A stretch of 64,000 nt of DNA from DATFQE01 sp963739085 (lineage in GTDB: Bacteria; Actinomycetota; Thermoleophilia; Gaiellales; Gaiellaceae), in the NCBI GenBank assembly GCA_963739085.1, contig CAVTZA010000022.1, positions 1 to 64,000 on the forward strand, in the 5' to 3' direction. Under the pieces are notes generated by a model. The model made no database searches, was not told the origin of the DNA, and saw only the letters and a program-made list of their open reading frames with translations. This document shows, piece by piece, positions 23,170-31,929 of this stretch (the first letter of the stretch is position 1; the number at the start of each line of letters is the position of its first letter). The position numbers were made by a program, and so were the translations under genes.

Positions 23170-23627
23170 CGGTGCGCGAGGCCGACCTCGAGGCCGGCTG
23201 TTCGCCCCCCTTTGGACTGACGGCGATCCCCTCCGGCGCGAGTGGGCACTTCACCACGGACGTGAACATCCGCATCGACCGCCAGTGCGATTCGAGGAAC
23301 GCCGACGACCGGCGCGAGCTGGTGTGTCACGAGATGGGGCACAGCATCGGGCTCGATGACCGAGCCTTGTCCGCGGTGACCTGCATGCGCACCGGCAACA
23401 TGATCGGCCGCAGGCTTCCCGACGCGCACGACTACGAAGTGCTCCACAACTCGTACAACCACAACGATCCGGCTGGACTCTCTCCTCAGGCGGCTTCGGA
23501 TTCGAAGACCGGGTCTTCGAAGGGCGCGTCGTCCGCGATCGGCTCGCTGACGAGCTCCGGCCTCGGCGCGCGCAGCATGGTCGCCGCGATCGCCGCCCCG
23601 GCCAGGGCAACCGCGGCGAGCGTGTAG
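23139..23627 (+). CDS. Matrixin-like metalloprotease, catalytic part (frameshifted)
   Basis: The frame continues the 22885 protein: RLCSSSHCVTVREADLEAG, then ELVCHEMGHSIGLDDRAL. HEMGHSIGLDD is the HExxHxxGxxD zinc site of metzincin or matrixin-like peptidases. The last recognisable segment (DAHDYEVLHNSYNHNDPAG) ends near 23480. Beyond that the frame stays open only because it is antisense to the exporter gene, so the true stop may have been lost. A family assignment beyond matrixin-like is not possible. Confidence 0.6.
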   Translation, partial: VRLCSSSHCVTVREADLEAGCSPPFGLTAIPSGASGHFTTDVNIRIDRQCDSRNADDRRELVCHEMGHSIGLDDRALSAVTCMRTGNMIGRRLPDAHDYEVLHNSYNHNDPAGLSPQAASDSKTGSSKGASSAIGSLTSSGLGARSMVAAIAAPARATAASV

Positions 23628-24967
23628 AAGCTCGCCTGGTAGCCGTCGGTGAGCGCGGCAGTGCTTGCCTCGGACGGATTGGCCAGCGCGTTGCTCGTGA
23701 CCGTCGCGGCGATCGTCGTGACGGCGGCGATCCCTACCGCTCCGCCGACCTGGCGGGTCGTGTTGATCAGGCCGGACGCGACGCCGGCGTCCGAAGGCTG
23801 GACGCCCTGGAGCGCGGCGATCGTGACCGGCACGAACGAGAGGCCGAGGCCGACCCCGCCGACCAGCAACGCCGGGAAGACATCCCAGAAGTAGTGCCCG
23901 TCTGCGGGCATGCGTGCGTAGAGCAGGTCGGCTGCCGCGGCGAGGACGAGTCCCGTGGTCAGCACCCGGCGCGGCCCGAGTCGGCTCGTCAGGGCCTGCC
24001 CGACGTTCGAGAAGGTGCCGATCGTCAGCGTGATCGCGATGAAGGCGACACCCGTCGCGATCGCCGAGTAGCGCAGCACGTCCTGCAGATACAGCGTCAC
24101 CAGGAAGAAGTTGCCGAACGCGAGTGCGCCGACCGTGACCATGGTGGCGTTGGCGGCCGCGAGCGTGCGCAGACGGAGGAGCCGCAGCGGCAGCAGCGGC
24201 GCCGGTGAGCGCCATTCGATCACGAAGAACGCGGCAACGAGGGCGGCCGATGCGGCGAGCAGGCCGATCGTGGTCACGCTCGCCCAGGCGTGCTCACCGG
24301 CGTAGGTGAGCGCGTAGATCAGGAGCATCAGCCCGGCGGTGATCGACGCGGCGCCAGGGAAGTCGAAGTGCCGGTGCGCGATCGCGCCGCGGCTCTCGTC
24401 GAGCAGCACCAGCGCTGCGGCGAGGACGAGCGCTCCGACCGGAAGGTTGACGAAGAAGATCCACGGCCAGCCGGCGTAGTTCGTGAGCACTCCGCCGAGC
24501 AGCACGCCGACCGAGCCGCCGGCGGCGGCGGCCGTGCCCCAGATCCCGAGAGCCTGGTTCCGCTCACGTCCCTCGGTAAAGGTCGTGATGATGATCGCGA
24601 GCGCGGCCGGTGACAGCAGTGCGCCGCCGAGGCCCTGAAGTGCTCGTCCGGCGATCAGCGTCGACTCGGACCAGGCGAGCCCCGAGAGCAGCGAGCTCAC
24701 CGTGAACAGAAGGACTCCGACCACGAGTAGTCGCCTCCGACCGAGCAGGTCGGCGAGTCGGCCGCCCAGCAGCAGGGCGCCCGCGAACAGGATCGAGTAG
24801 GCGGTCACCACCCACTGCAGGCTCGTCTCCGAGAACCCCAGATCCTCCTTGATCGCCGGGAGTGCGACGACCACCACTGCGACGTCGAGGATGACCATGA
24901 ACTGCGCCACGACCATGACGGCGAGGATGAGCCAGCGTCTGTGAGCGGGGTTTGCGGCGAAGGGCAC
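23486..24967 (-). CDS. MFS drug exporter, DHA2 (EmrB/QacA) family, MarR-linked
   Basis: This 493-residue protein with 14 predicted membrane segments carries the DHA2 motifs: VILDVAVVVVALPAI in helix 1, LADLLGRRRLLVVG in loop 2-3 and GVLLGGVLTNYAGWPW in helix 5. The start is taken as the GTG at 24967 (MPFAANPAHRR) because GGAGG stands 8 bases upstream; an upstream in-frame GTG/ATG lacks one. It is transcribed divergently from a MarR regulator, with a TTGT-N8-ACAA element between them. This is a typical repressor-exporter pair for xenobiotic efflux. The 3' end overlaps the converging protease frame. Confidence 0.9.
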   Translation of the reverse strand: MPFAANPAHRRWLILAVMVVAQFMVILDVAVVVVALPAIKEDLGFSETSLQWVVTAYSILFAGALLLGGRLADLLGRRRLLVVGVLLFTVSSLLSGLAWSESTLIAGRALQGLGGALLSPAALAIIITTFTEGRERNQALGIWGTAAAAGGSVGVLLGGVLTNYAGWPWIFFVNLPVGALVLAAALVLLDESRGAIAHRHFDFPGAASITAGLMLLIYALTYAGEHAWASVTTIGLLAASAALVAAFFVIEWRSPAPLLPLRLLRLRTLAAANATMVTVGALAFGNFFLVTLYLQDVLRYSAIATGVAFIAITLTIGTFSNVGQALTSRLGPRRVLTTGLVLAAAADLLYARMPADGHYFWDVFPALLVGGVGLGLSFVPVTIAALQGVQPSDAGVASGLINTTRQVGGAVGIAAVTTIAATVTSNALANPSEASTAALTDGYQASFYTLAAVALAGAAIAATMLRAPRPELVSEPIADDAPFEDPVFESEAA

Positions 24968-24984
24968 GTCGTTGACCTCCAAGA

Positions 24985-25000
24985 TTGTTGACAGACACAA
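24985..25000. promoter_or_regulatory. Putative MarR operator (TTGT-N8-ACAA)
   Basis: TTGT and ACAA are inverted repeats 8 bases apart, in the 77-base divergent gap between the exporter and marR. They lie 18 bases before the exporter start. MarR proteins bind short inverted repeats of this length. The site is the best dyad in the gap. Confidence 0.45.
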
Positions 25001-25029
25001 CTATACACGAAGCCAACGCTTGAGTGCGC

Positions 25030-25035
25030 TACACT
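25030..25035 (+). promoter_or_regulatory. Putative -10 box of the MarR gene (TACACT)
   Basis: TACACT ends 9 bases before the ATG with no ribosome binding site. The same hexamer precedes the FIST and thyX genes. Confidence 0.45.
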
Positions 25036-25044
25036 TTCGACACA

Positions 25045-25551
25045 ATGAGTGTCACAGCCCCGAAGATCACCTCGACAGTTCCTGCGCGTCTGCCGCAGGA
25101 GCTGATCGACTCGCCTGCGTTCCTGCTGAAGCGGCTCGGGTTCGCGGCCAAGGAACGGGCCATGCAGGCATACGAGCGCACCGGCCTGCACCCCTATCAC
25201 TACGCCGTCCTTCTCGTCTTGGACGAGGGTGCACCCGAGACACAGGGCTCGATCGCGGACGCGCTGGGGTACGACCGCGGCCAGCTCGTCGGGCTGCTGG
25301 ACGACCTCGAGGAGCGTGAGCTCGTCGAGCGCCGCCGCGACCCGAAGGACCGTCGCCGACACGTCGTGCGCCTGACGCCCGAGGGCAAGCGCACGCTCAA
25401 GAAGATGCGCGCGCTGTCACAGCAGCTCGACGACGAGTTCCTCGGCCCGCTCGACGACCAGGAGCGCCGCCAGCTGCACGCGCTCCTGCTCCGGCTCGCC
25501 GAGCAGCACGAGCCCGGCTGCAAGCAGGCCGAGCCGGCGCCCGGGCAGTAG
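25045..25551 (+). CDS. MarR-family transcriptional regulator
   Basis: The 168-residue protein carries the MarR winged helix: HPYHYAVLLVLDEGAPETQG, then ADALGYDRGQLVGLLDDLE and RRDPKDRRRHVVRLTPEG (the wing with DxRR). Helical dimer arms sit at both ends. It most likely represses the divergent DHA2 exporter and itself until a phenolic or drug ligand binds. An upstream in-frame start at 25024 falls within the -10 region and is less likely than ATG 25045. Confidence 0.88.
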   Translation: MSVTAPKITSTVPARLPQELIDSPAFLLKRLGFAAKERAMQAYERTGLHPYHYAVLLVLDEGAPETQGSIADALGYDRGQLVGLLDDLEERELVERRRDPKDRRRHVVRLTPEGKRTLKKMRALSQQLDDEFLGPLDDQERRQLHALLLRLAEQHEPGCKQAEPAPGQ

Positions 25552-25616
25552 GGCCGCCGGATCATTCCCGGGCTCGACCCATCGGCGGATGGCCCGACCA
25601 CTCAGGTCCTGCTGTC

Positions 25617-26111
25617 ATGAAGCTCGTGGTCGCGGTCCGGAAAGCACTGCTACCGCTGCTCGCGGCGGTTATCGCCGTCTCCGCCGGGACGGCTGCCGGT
25701 GCAACGACTCCCGCCGTTCCGGTCTCGGCCCAGGCGAAGATCCGGACAACGGCGGGTGCCGAGGCGTACGTCCCGACCCGCCTCGTTTCGGGGGGCCATT
25801 ACCGGTTCCGCATCTGGAGCTTCGCGAAGGCGGCCAAGACCCTCCACATCCGCTTCGCCGACCTGCGCTTCGCGCCCGGGACGCATCCGCTCTACTTCAC
25901 CGTCGCGCCCTTCAGGCTCCCGCTCGCGCGCTGCAGCCAGGGGAAGTCGAAGGAGTACCAGTACGACGGAAACCGGGTCTACTCGAACGGCCGGGAGGCA
26001 TGGCGCTGCATCGCTGGGCCGAGGGGCGCCGTCAAGGTCACGGTCACGGGACCGCACCTTCCTGCTCCCGCCTTCGCCCGGGTCGTCGCGTCCGCGAAGC
26101 GGATCGCCTGA
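25617..26111 (+). CDS. Secreted hypothetical protein
   Basis: The 164-residue protein has a signal peptide (LLPLLAAVIAVSAGTAAGA) and a beta-rich mature domain (YVPTRLVSGGHYRFRIWSF). Two cysteines, one in ARCSQG and one in WRCIAG, probably form a disulfide. I do not recognise the family. The gene is 65 bases from marR on the same strand, and a strong shared terminator separates it from the converging S8 protease. Confidence 0.6.
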   Translation: MKLVVAVRKALLPLLAAVIAVSAGTAAGATTPAVPVSAQAKIRTTAGAEAYVPTRLVSGGHYRFRIWSFAKAAKTLHIRFADLRFAPGTHPLYFTVAPFRLPLARCSQGKSKEYQYDGNRVYSNGREAWRCIAGPRGAVKVTVTGPHLPAPAFARVVASAKRIA

Positions 26112-26114
26112 AAC

Positions 26115-26148
26115 AGCGGGCGGGCGGCACCGCGCCGCCCGCCCCGCT
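26115..26148 (+). terminator. Bidirectional hairpin terminator
   Basis: AGCGGGCGGGCGGC pairs with GCCGCCCGCCCCGCT with a single bulge. It lies between two converging genes (stops at 26111 and 26153). Confidence 0.8.
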
Positions 26149-26152
26149 CGTG

Positions 26153-27853
26153 CTACTGCAATGAGACGTCGTCGATTCGGAAGCTGGTCGGCAGGCTGAA
26201 GTCGGTCGTGGCCCGGAACTGAACGCGCACGGTCTGACCGCGCCAGGGCACCAGGCTGAGCGACTTCTGGGAGTAGTTGCCCGCGGTCGTCCCGTTGACG
26301 TTGCTGTACGTCGCGAGCGTCGAGAGGAGTGCGCCCGCCGTGCTTCGCACCTCGGCGAAGAGGCGGTCGTAGACGATCGAGCCGGACTCGCTCGTCGTCA
26401 CGTTGAGCCAGAAGGTGTAGTTCGCCGGATGGGCAGCCGGGATGCTCACCGTCTGGTACTCGCTGCCGCTGGCGTTGTTGAACGCCCCGAGGATGCTGTA
26501 GCCGGTCCCCGAGTGCGGATATGCACCGGTCGACCAGTAGGCGTCTCCCGAGAGCGTCCACGGCGCCGCCGATCCCTCGAACCCGCCGTTGGCGATCAGC
26601 TGGCCGCCGGGCGGTGGCGGTGGTGGCGGCGGCGGGGGAGGCGGCGGAGGCGGCGGTGGAGGTGGTGGCGGCGGCGAGCCGCCGAAGATCGAGTACAGGA
26701 GCCGGTTGGGGGAGCCGCTGCCGGGGTTCGAGACGCGACCCGTCGTCGCGTTGTCGACGAGCGCCTGAGTCACGGCCGCCGGCGAGTCGCTCGAGGGGGT
26801 CTGCAGGTAGAGCGCGATCGCGCCCGCGACGTGCGGCGTCGCCATCGACGTCCCGCTGATGGTGTTCGTCGCGGTGTCGCTGGTGTTCCAGGCCGAGGTG
26901 ATGCTCGAGCCCGGCGCAAAGATGTCGACGCACGTCCCGAAGTTCGAGAACGAGGATCGCGCATCGGTGCTCGTGGTCGCTCCGACCGTGTTCGCGATAC
27001 CGACACGTGCCGGCGAGGAGTTACACGCGTTGGCATTCGAGTTGCCGGCGGCGATCGCGTAGCTGACACCGGAGTTGATCGAGTTGGTGACTGCGGTGTC
27101 GAGCGACGTGCTGATTCCGCCGCCGAGGCTCATGTTCGCCACGGCGGGAGAGGCGTGGTTGGCCGTGACCCAGTCGACGCCTGCGATCACGCCCGAGGTC
27201 GATCCGGAGCCCTGGCAGTTCAGGACGCGCACGGCATGGAGCGTCACTTGCTTGGCCACGCCGTAGGTCGAGCCGCCGGTCGTACCTGCGACGTGAGTCC
27301 CGTGGCCGTTGCAGTCGTTCGTGCCGTTCCCGTCACTGACGAACCCGGCGCCGTTTCCCATCCTGAGGGCGAACTGCTGGTGGGTCGCCCGGATGCCGGT
27401 GTCGATGATGTACGCGTGAACGCCTGCGCCCGTCTGGTTGTAGGTGTAGCTGTTGTTCAGCGGCAGATCGCGTTGGTCGATCCGGTCCAACCCCCACGTC
27501 GCGGGCGATTGGGTCTCGACTGCGTGCACGACCTGGTCGGGCTCGACGTAGGCGACGCTTGGGTCGCGGGTCAGCGCCGCGGCGCCCGCGGGCGTCAAGC
27601 GCGCGGAGAAGCCCTTCAGCGCGTGTTGGTAGACGTGGGTGACGTTGCCGCCCTGGTCCTGCGCGAGGTCTCTGGCGGCGACTCCGACGAGCGGCCGCTG
27701 CGACGCGGGAGCGGCGGCGGCTCGTACCGAGCCGGACTTGAACACGACGATGTAGGAACCGGCAATGGGCTCCTTGGCCGCGTGGATTCCACCCGCGGCC
27801 GAAGGCGCTGCTGCGAGCACACACGCAAGCAGCGCGGCGAACAGGAATCTCAT
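26153..27853 (-). CDS. Secreted subtilisin-like serine protease (S8, proteinase K type) with polyproline linker
   Basis: The 566-residue protein has a signal peptide (1-20) and an inhibitor I9-type propeptide (about 30-110, YIVVFKSG, ending AYVEPDQ). The S8 catalytic domain has D151 in IIDTGI, H184 in NGHGTHVAG, oxyanion N271 in AAGNSNAN and S336 in GTSMATPHVAG. About 22 consecutive prolines follow (near 396-418), then a beta-sandwich C-terminal domain (LIANGGFEGSAAPWTLSG) that may bind carbohydrate or the cell surface. It should be an extracellular, self-maturing protease. The polyproline stretch is encoded by a GGC/GGT/GGA-rich tract (about 26603-26670) prone to length change. Confidence 0.93.
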   Translation of the reverse strand: MRFLFAALLACVLAAAPSAAGGIHAAKEPIAGSYIVVFKSGSVRAAAAPASQRPLVGVAARDLAQDQGGNVTHVYQHALKGFSARLTPAGAAALTRDPSVAYVEPDQVVHAVETQSPATWGLDRIDQRDLPLNNSYTYNQTGAGVHAYIIDTGIRATHQQFALRMGNGAGFVSDGNGTNDCNGHGTHVAGTTGGSTYGVAKQVTLHAVRVLNCQGSGSTSGVIAGVDWVTANHASPAVANMSLGGGISTSLDTAVTNSINSGVSYAIAAGNSNANACNSSPARVGIANTVGATTSTDARSSFSNFGTCVDIFAPGSSITSAWNTSDTATNTISGTSMATPHVAGAIALYLQTPSSDSPAAVTQALVDNATTGRVSNPGSGSPNRLLYSIFGGSPPPPPPPPPPPPPPPPPPPPPPGGQLIANGGFEGSAAPWTLSGDAYWSTGAYPHSGTGYSILGAFNNASGSEYQTVSIPAAHPANYTFWLNVTTSESGSIVYDRLFAEVRSTAGALLSTLATYSNVNGTTAGNYSQKSLSLVPWRGQTVRVQFRATTDFSLPTSFRIDDVSLQ

Positions 27854-28008
27854 GACTCCAGCCTCCTTGCCGCAGCGTTGACGGCACGACGAAGTAAAGG
27901 AGATCGCGGCGGGTCCTGTCGAGGTCCGTTAGCGCGAGAGCGGCGCCACTCTCGAACGCGCCGGCCGCCTGAGTCTGAGATCGAGATACGCGGTCGTCAC
28001 CACAGGGG

Positions 28009-28566
28009 CTACGAACATGAAGAGGAGAAAGCCCAGGGCGAGCAATTGCCAGACGACGGACCTCCATCGCCACAGGTCTCTTGGACTTGGCCGGTAACGG
28101 GGTTGATCTGCCCCGAGCAGCCCTCTGCGGACGTGCCGTACACGAGTAGGAAGAACGAGGTTGCGAGGCCGCCCGGGACCACCAGCGTCCCGAGCAGCTT
28201 CTCGCGTGTGGTCCATGCTCTCGATCCCCAGAGCAGCGCGACCCCGACGAACCAGCCGACTACGGGGATGATCAGTCCGCCGACCAGGAGCCCGATCAGG
28301 GCGAAGACTTCGAGGATGCCACTCTTGCGCGGCGCGAGGCCGAACCGTGCGCGGGCATCGGATGCGATGTCGGCCGGGTCGCCGAGTCGGTCGAGGATCG
28401 TGCGGACCTCGGCTTCGTCGTCGCCGTCGACCCCTGCCCGCGCCTCGGCGATGTGGCTCTCGATCTCGTCGACGATCTCGTGCCTGCGGGCGTGTGGGAG
28501 ATCGCGGAGGTTCCGCTCCAGGCTCTTCAGGTACCGCTGGACGAGGCGATCGCCGGCGGGCTTCAT
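28009..28566 (-). CDS. HAAS/DUF1700-type membrane protein partnered with PadR (frameshifted at 3' end)
   Basis: The N-terminus (KSLERNLRDLPHARRHEIVD, then DRLGDPADIASDARARFG) is the HAAS/DUF1700 signalling domain that commonly follows PadR regulators. Two or three membrane helices follow. The frame ends at 28009 in unconserved Ser-rich text. The adjacent frame continues from about 28055 with VWQLLALGFLLFMFVAPVVT and a normal basic tail, ending at 27929. A one-base loss near 28055 has probably removed the last helix. Its ATG overlaps the PadR stop as ATGA, so the two are coupled. The partner may carry a ligand or membrane signal to PadR. Confidence 0.7.
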   Translation of the reverse strand: MKPAGDRLVQRYLKSLERNLRDLPHARRHEIVDEIESHIAEARAGVDGDDEAEVRTILDRLGDPADIASDARARFGLAPRKSGILEVFALIGLLVGGLIIPVVGWFVGVALLWGSRAWTTREKLLGTLVVPGGLATSFFLLVYGTSAEGCSGQINPVTGQVQETCGDGGPSSGNCSPWAFSSSCS

Positions 28567-28877
28567 TTGCCGTCACTCCCTTCCACGACGCTGTCGACCG
28601 CAGCTCGAAAACGGCTCCACTCCTGCCTGAACGCGCCGAGCGCGCCCCTACCTGCCTCGGTGATGCGGTAGTAGCGCCGCGGGGGGCCTGAGGGCGACTC
28701 TCTCCAGGTCGACTCGACCAGGCCGTCCCGCCGGAGTCGGCTGAGCAGCGGGTAGATCGTCCCTTCGCTGGTCACCATGCCGTCGATCTCGGCAAGTCCG
28801 CGGACGAGGTCGAAGCCGTAGCGCTGCTCGCTCTCGAGGAGCGCCAGGACGCAGTACTGGAGCGTTCCCCGGCGCAT
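28563..28877 (-). CDS. PadR-family transcriptional regulator (short type)
   Basis: The 104-residue protein is a minimal PadR winged helix: MRRGTLQYCVLALLESEQRY, then MVTSEGTIYPLLSRLRRDGLVE and PPRRYYRITEAGRGALGAF. It lacks the long C-terminal arm of the 15068 regulator. Short PadR proteins paired with HAAS/DUF1700 proteins usually autorepress. ATG 28877 is chosen because the family starts there; the open frame extends 54 codons upstream through the operator. The dyad AGGTAC-N6-GTACCT lies 48 bases upstream of the start. Confidence 0.88.
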   Translation of the reverse strand: MRRGTLQYCVLALLESEQRYGFDLVRGLAEIDGMVTSEGTIYPLLSRLRRDGLVESTWRESPSGPPRRYYRITEAGRGALGAFRQEWSRFRAAVDSVVEGSDGK

Positions 28878-28924
28878 CTGAGCGAGCAGTGGAGCCTGTG
28901 CTGCGTCATCTACTATGCGGAGCA

Positions 28925-28942
28925 AGGTACCAGGTTGTACCT
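28925..28942 (-). promoter_or_regulatory. PadR operator (AGGTAC-N6-GTACCT)
   Basis: A perfect 6-base inverted repeat with a 6-base spacer, 48 bases upstream of the short PadR start and between it and the PPK2 stop. The size and placement suit a winged-helix dimer site. Confidence 0.6.
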
Positions 28943-28968
28943 CGCGACACAAGTTTGGTACGTCCGCG

Positions 28969-29790
28969 CTACTCGACCCTGAGACCCTCGATGGCCGGAT
29001 CCGCTGGAGGGAGCTGAGGGTCGATCCGCTCGAGTGCATCGACGAGCAGTTGAGCGACCGCGACGGCCTTCACCCACTTGCGATCGGCGGGGACGACGTG
29101 CCACGGTGCCCACTCTGTGGATGTCTCCGTGAGCGCGTCCTCGTACGCGTCGACGAAGTCCTCGAACTGCCTGCGCGTGTCGAGATCGTCGAGCTGGAAC
29201 TTCCAGCGTTTCTCGGGGTTGTCGATTCGCTTCTGCAGGCGCGTGCGCTGCTCGTCCTTGGAGACGTTGAGGTAGACCTTCACGAGCGTCGTCCCCTCGT
29301 CGCTGAGCAGCCGCTCCCATTCGCGGATGTGGCTCGGGCGACGCCGCCAGACGGCCTCGGGTGCGAGCCCCCTCACCCGGACGGTGACCACGTCTTCGTA
29401 GTGCGAGCGGTTGAAGATGCCGATCTCGCCGCGAGCAGGCACCACGGCATGGACGCGCCAGAGGTAGTCGCGGGCGAGCTCGTTCATCGACGGCGCCTTG
29501 AACGCGACAGCGCGGCAGCTCAACGGGTTGAGACCGGTGAAGACCGACCGGATCACTCCATCCTTTCCGGAGGCGTCGAGCCCTTGGAGGACGAGCAGGA
29601 TGCTCCGGTCCGCCTCGGCGAAAAGCCGCTGTTGGAGCACCGCGAGCCGCTCGTGCAGCGTGCCGAGCAGCTCCTTGCCCGTCGCCTTGTCCAACCCGAG
29701 GGTGTCCCGCGGATCTCGCTCGCGAATCCGGGCCGGCGCACCGGGCTCCACGCGCAGCGCGCCCACTGCAACGGCGAGGCTTTCGGGCAC
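28969..29790 (-). CDS. ppk2: Polyphosphate kinase 2 (PPK2) family protein
   Basis: The 273-residue protein carries the PPK2 P-loop LVLQGLDASGKDGVIRSVFT (about 65-84). The lid-region segment FNRSHYEDVVTVRV and WRRRPSHIREWERLL follow, then KVYLNVSKDEQ as Walker B. PPK2 enzymes transfer phosphate between polyphosphate and nucleotides. One-domain proteins of this length mostly phosphorylate ADP or AMP from polyphosphate, in the cytosol. It is the last of several minus-strand genes; gaps of about 40 bases to GerW and beyond suggest an operon. Confidence 0.9.
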   Translation of the reverse strand: MPESLAVAVGALRVEPGAPARIRERDPRDTLGLDKATGKELLGTLHERLAVLQQRLFAEADRSILLVLQGLDASGKDGVIRSVFTGLNPLSCRAVAFKAPSMNELARDYLWRVHAVVPARGEIGIFNRSHYEDVVTVRVRGLAPEAVWRRRPSHIREWERLLSDEGTTLVKVYLNVSKDEQRTRLQKRIDNPEKRWKFQLDDLDTRRQFEDFVDAYEDALTETSTEWAPWHVVPADRKWVKAVAVAQLLVDALERIDPQLPPADPAIEGLRVE

Positions 29791-29829
29791 GCCGGCAGCC
29801 TAGAGCCCGGCTGAATCGGACGCGGCGAT

Positions 29830-30192
29830 CTAGTCGCGCAGGAGTCGCTTGAGGGCGAGCACTGCGAGCGATCCTGCGACGGCGAACGCGACCAGGTCCA
29901 TAGGGCTCGAGATCCGCTTGAACTCTGCCGTGCGGTCGCGCACCTCGATGTAGCCGACCGGGCTCACCATTCCGCCGCCTCCGCCTCCGCCGCCGGAACC
30001 TCCGTCCGGCTCGTAGGCGCCGCCTCCACCTCCGCCAAAGCCGAAGCGGGCCCGCGCGACCGGGATTACCGTGATGCCGTCGCGCTCGATGGGCTCGCCG
30101 AAGATTGTCGAGACCTTCGCTCCGTCGCCCACAGTCCGTCCGATCCGCTGCAGCAGTTCGTCCACGAGCGCCGGCGGGTTCTGCGTCTCCAT
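29830..30192 (-). CDS. GerW/YtfJ-family protein
   Basis: The 120-residue protein has the GerW (YtfJ) core: RIGRTVGDGAKVSTIFGEPI, then TVIPVARARFGFGGGGGGAY. A Gly-rich spacer (GGSGGGGGGGGMVSP) and a C-terminal hydrophobic helix follow. In Bacillus YtfJ acts in spore germination, but the family is widespread in non-sporulating actinobacteria, so a spore role should not be assumed here. GGAGG stands 5 bases upstream of the ATG. It lies between the aldo-keto reductase/kinase fusion and PPK2. Confidence 0.85.
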   Translation of the reverse strand: METQNPPALVDELLQRIGRTVGDGAKVSTIFGEPIERDGITVIPVARARFGFGGGGGGAYEPDGGSGGGGGGGGMVSPVGYIEVRDRTAEFKRISSPMDLVAFAVAGSLAVLALKRLLRD

Positions 30193-30239
30193 CTTTGCCT
30201 CCCTTCGGTCGTCGCGCTCACGTTAGCCGCGACGCGAGG

Positions 30240-31929
30240 TCATACCTGAACGAAGCGGGCGCCGAGCGTGGTTGCGAGCGTCTTGTGGGCCGGCGAGGTG
30301 CCGATCAGGAGCGAGCGCGCGACGTCGATGCCGTGCGTGTGGGCGAACGCGAGCGGTAGGCCGGGAAGCGGCGGACGGCACCAGCAGCGCGGCGGGCCGG
30401 CGGCGTGCGGGCACAGCGCGCTCTCGACCGGCCCGGTCACGACCGCCGCAAGGCGTGCGGCGGCGGCCGCCAGCGCATCGACGGTTCCGTCGGGGCTCCA
30501 GTCGAAGACGAGGTGCGGTGCGCTCGGCTCGCCTTCCTCGACGGCGCGTTCCCAGCCGGGCTGCCGCAACGCGGCCGCTCCGACGAAGACGCCGACGCGG
30601 CCGGGCGGGGAGGATGGGGTGCGCTCGAACGGCACCTGTTCCACGCTCGCCAGCCCTTCGTCCGTCGACGGCGGCTCGAGCTCGCGGAGGGAGCGCATCT
30701 GGGTCGTCGGGACGTGGACGCCGGGCTCGCGCTTGGCCAGCTCCTTCAGCGCCTCGGGGGTCGGGAGGGAGCCGACACGGCCCAGCAGGCGCTCGACGAG
30801 GTTGACCTGCGCCTGGGCGAGCGGCGTGTCGAGCCAGACGCACCGGGCGGCAACGCCATGTCGGCCCGCCGCCTCGATCACGTAATTGCGTGACGCGCGC
30901 GTGAGGTACGTGTTGTCGAGGACGATCTGGCGAGCGCCGGACGCCAGCTCATCATCGAGAGCCGCGGCGATCTCGCGCAGAGTGCCTCCCCGCTCGTCGC
31001 GGTTGAGCCGGAGGTACCCGCGCGCGACGTACTCCTCGGCGATCCGGGTCTTGCCCGCTCCGGGGATGCCCATGACGAGAACGACGTTGCCTTCTTCCTT
31101 CACCGGCGCGGCGGCAACCGGCTTCCGGCGCGGTTCGAGCCGGATGCCCGCCGCTCGTGCTGCCGAGCGAGCCGTCTCGGGCCGTCGGGCGCCGGGGATC
31201 GGGACGATCACCGGCGAGAGCTCGAGGAGCCAGGCGAGCGCCGCCTCGGCCGGGGTTGCGCCGTGCTTCTCGGCGATCTCCACGAGGTCCGGCCGTCGGT
31301 TCACGCGTGAGGCGCGTCGCGGCCCGCCGAGCGGCGAGTGCGCGATGACGGCGACGCCCGCCTGCTCGCACCGCTCGACCACGCCGCCGCGGACGGCAGT
31401 GTCGTCGAAGACGCTGAGCGCGACCTGGACGGCGGCGATCGGCGCGAGCTCGAGCGCCTCGTCCAGCTGGCGCCGGTTGACGTTGGCGACGCCCACGCGC
31501 CGCACGATGCCGTCGTCGGCGAGGCGGGCGAGCGCCCGGACGGAGGTTCGCCACGGGCGTTCGCGGGTCGGGCGCGTGAGTCAGATAGAGGTCGATCGGC
31601 AGGCCGGCGAGCGCGTCGAGACTCGCCTCGCAGTCGGCCTGAATCGCCTTCGCCCGGCCGTCCGGAACCCACGCGCCGCCCTCGCGCCTCATCCCGCCCT
31701 TGGTCACGATGCGCGCCCGCTCCGCCGCGCCGGCAGCGCGGAGGGCACGGGCGACCAGCCGCTCGTTGTCACCGTACGAGCGCGCGGTGTCGAAGACGGT
31801 CAGGCCGGCTTCGGCGGCGGCTGCGATCGTCGCGATCGCGCGGTCCTCGTCGTGATCCTCGTCCGTCGACAGCCGCATGCAGCCGAGCCCGATGCGGAGC
31901 TCCGACGGGTCGAGCCAGCCGTCGGTCAA
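30240..31929 (-). CDS. Aldo-keto reductase / PNKP-like kinase / HAD-like fusion protein (frameshifted)
   Basis: The gene encodes three modules. First is an aldo-keto reductase: IGLGCMRLS, FDTARSYGDNERLVARAL with the catalytic Asp/Tyr, TKGG, and after a frameshift near 31550 RRVGVANVNRRQLDEAL and PIPGARRPETA. A polynucleotide-kinase-type P-loop domain follows (VMGIPGAGKTRIAEEYVA, YLRLNRDERG, IVLDNTYLTRASRNYV). Last is a HAD/GmhB-like end with CPHAAGPPRCWCRPPLPGL, which keeps the zinc-binding C/H/C/C residues but lacks the DxD nucleophile. The TTG start at 31929 overlaps the cyclase stop. An unmutated form would have about 560 residues. The kinase could phosphorylate nucleic-acid 5' ends; the phosphatase looks dead. 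Confidence 0.75.

Noticed and set aside
24985..25000. Sigma-70 promoter TTGACA in the marR gap
   Set aside because: TTGACA occurs at 24988, but no -10 hexamer lies 16-18 bases downstream of it; the MarR gene is better explained by TACACT at 25030.
26600..26675. Minisatellite with its own role
   Set aside because: It encodes the polyproline linker of the S8 protease in frame, which explains the pattern.
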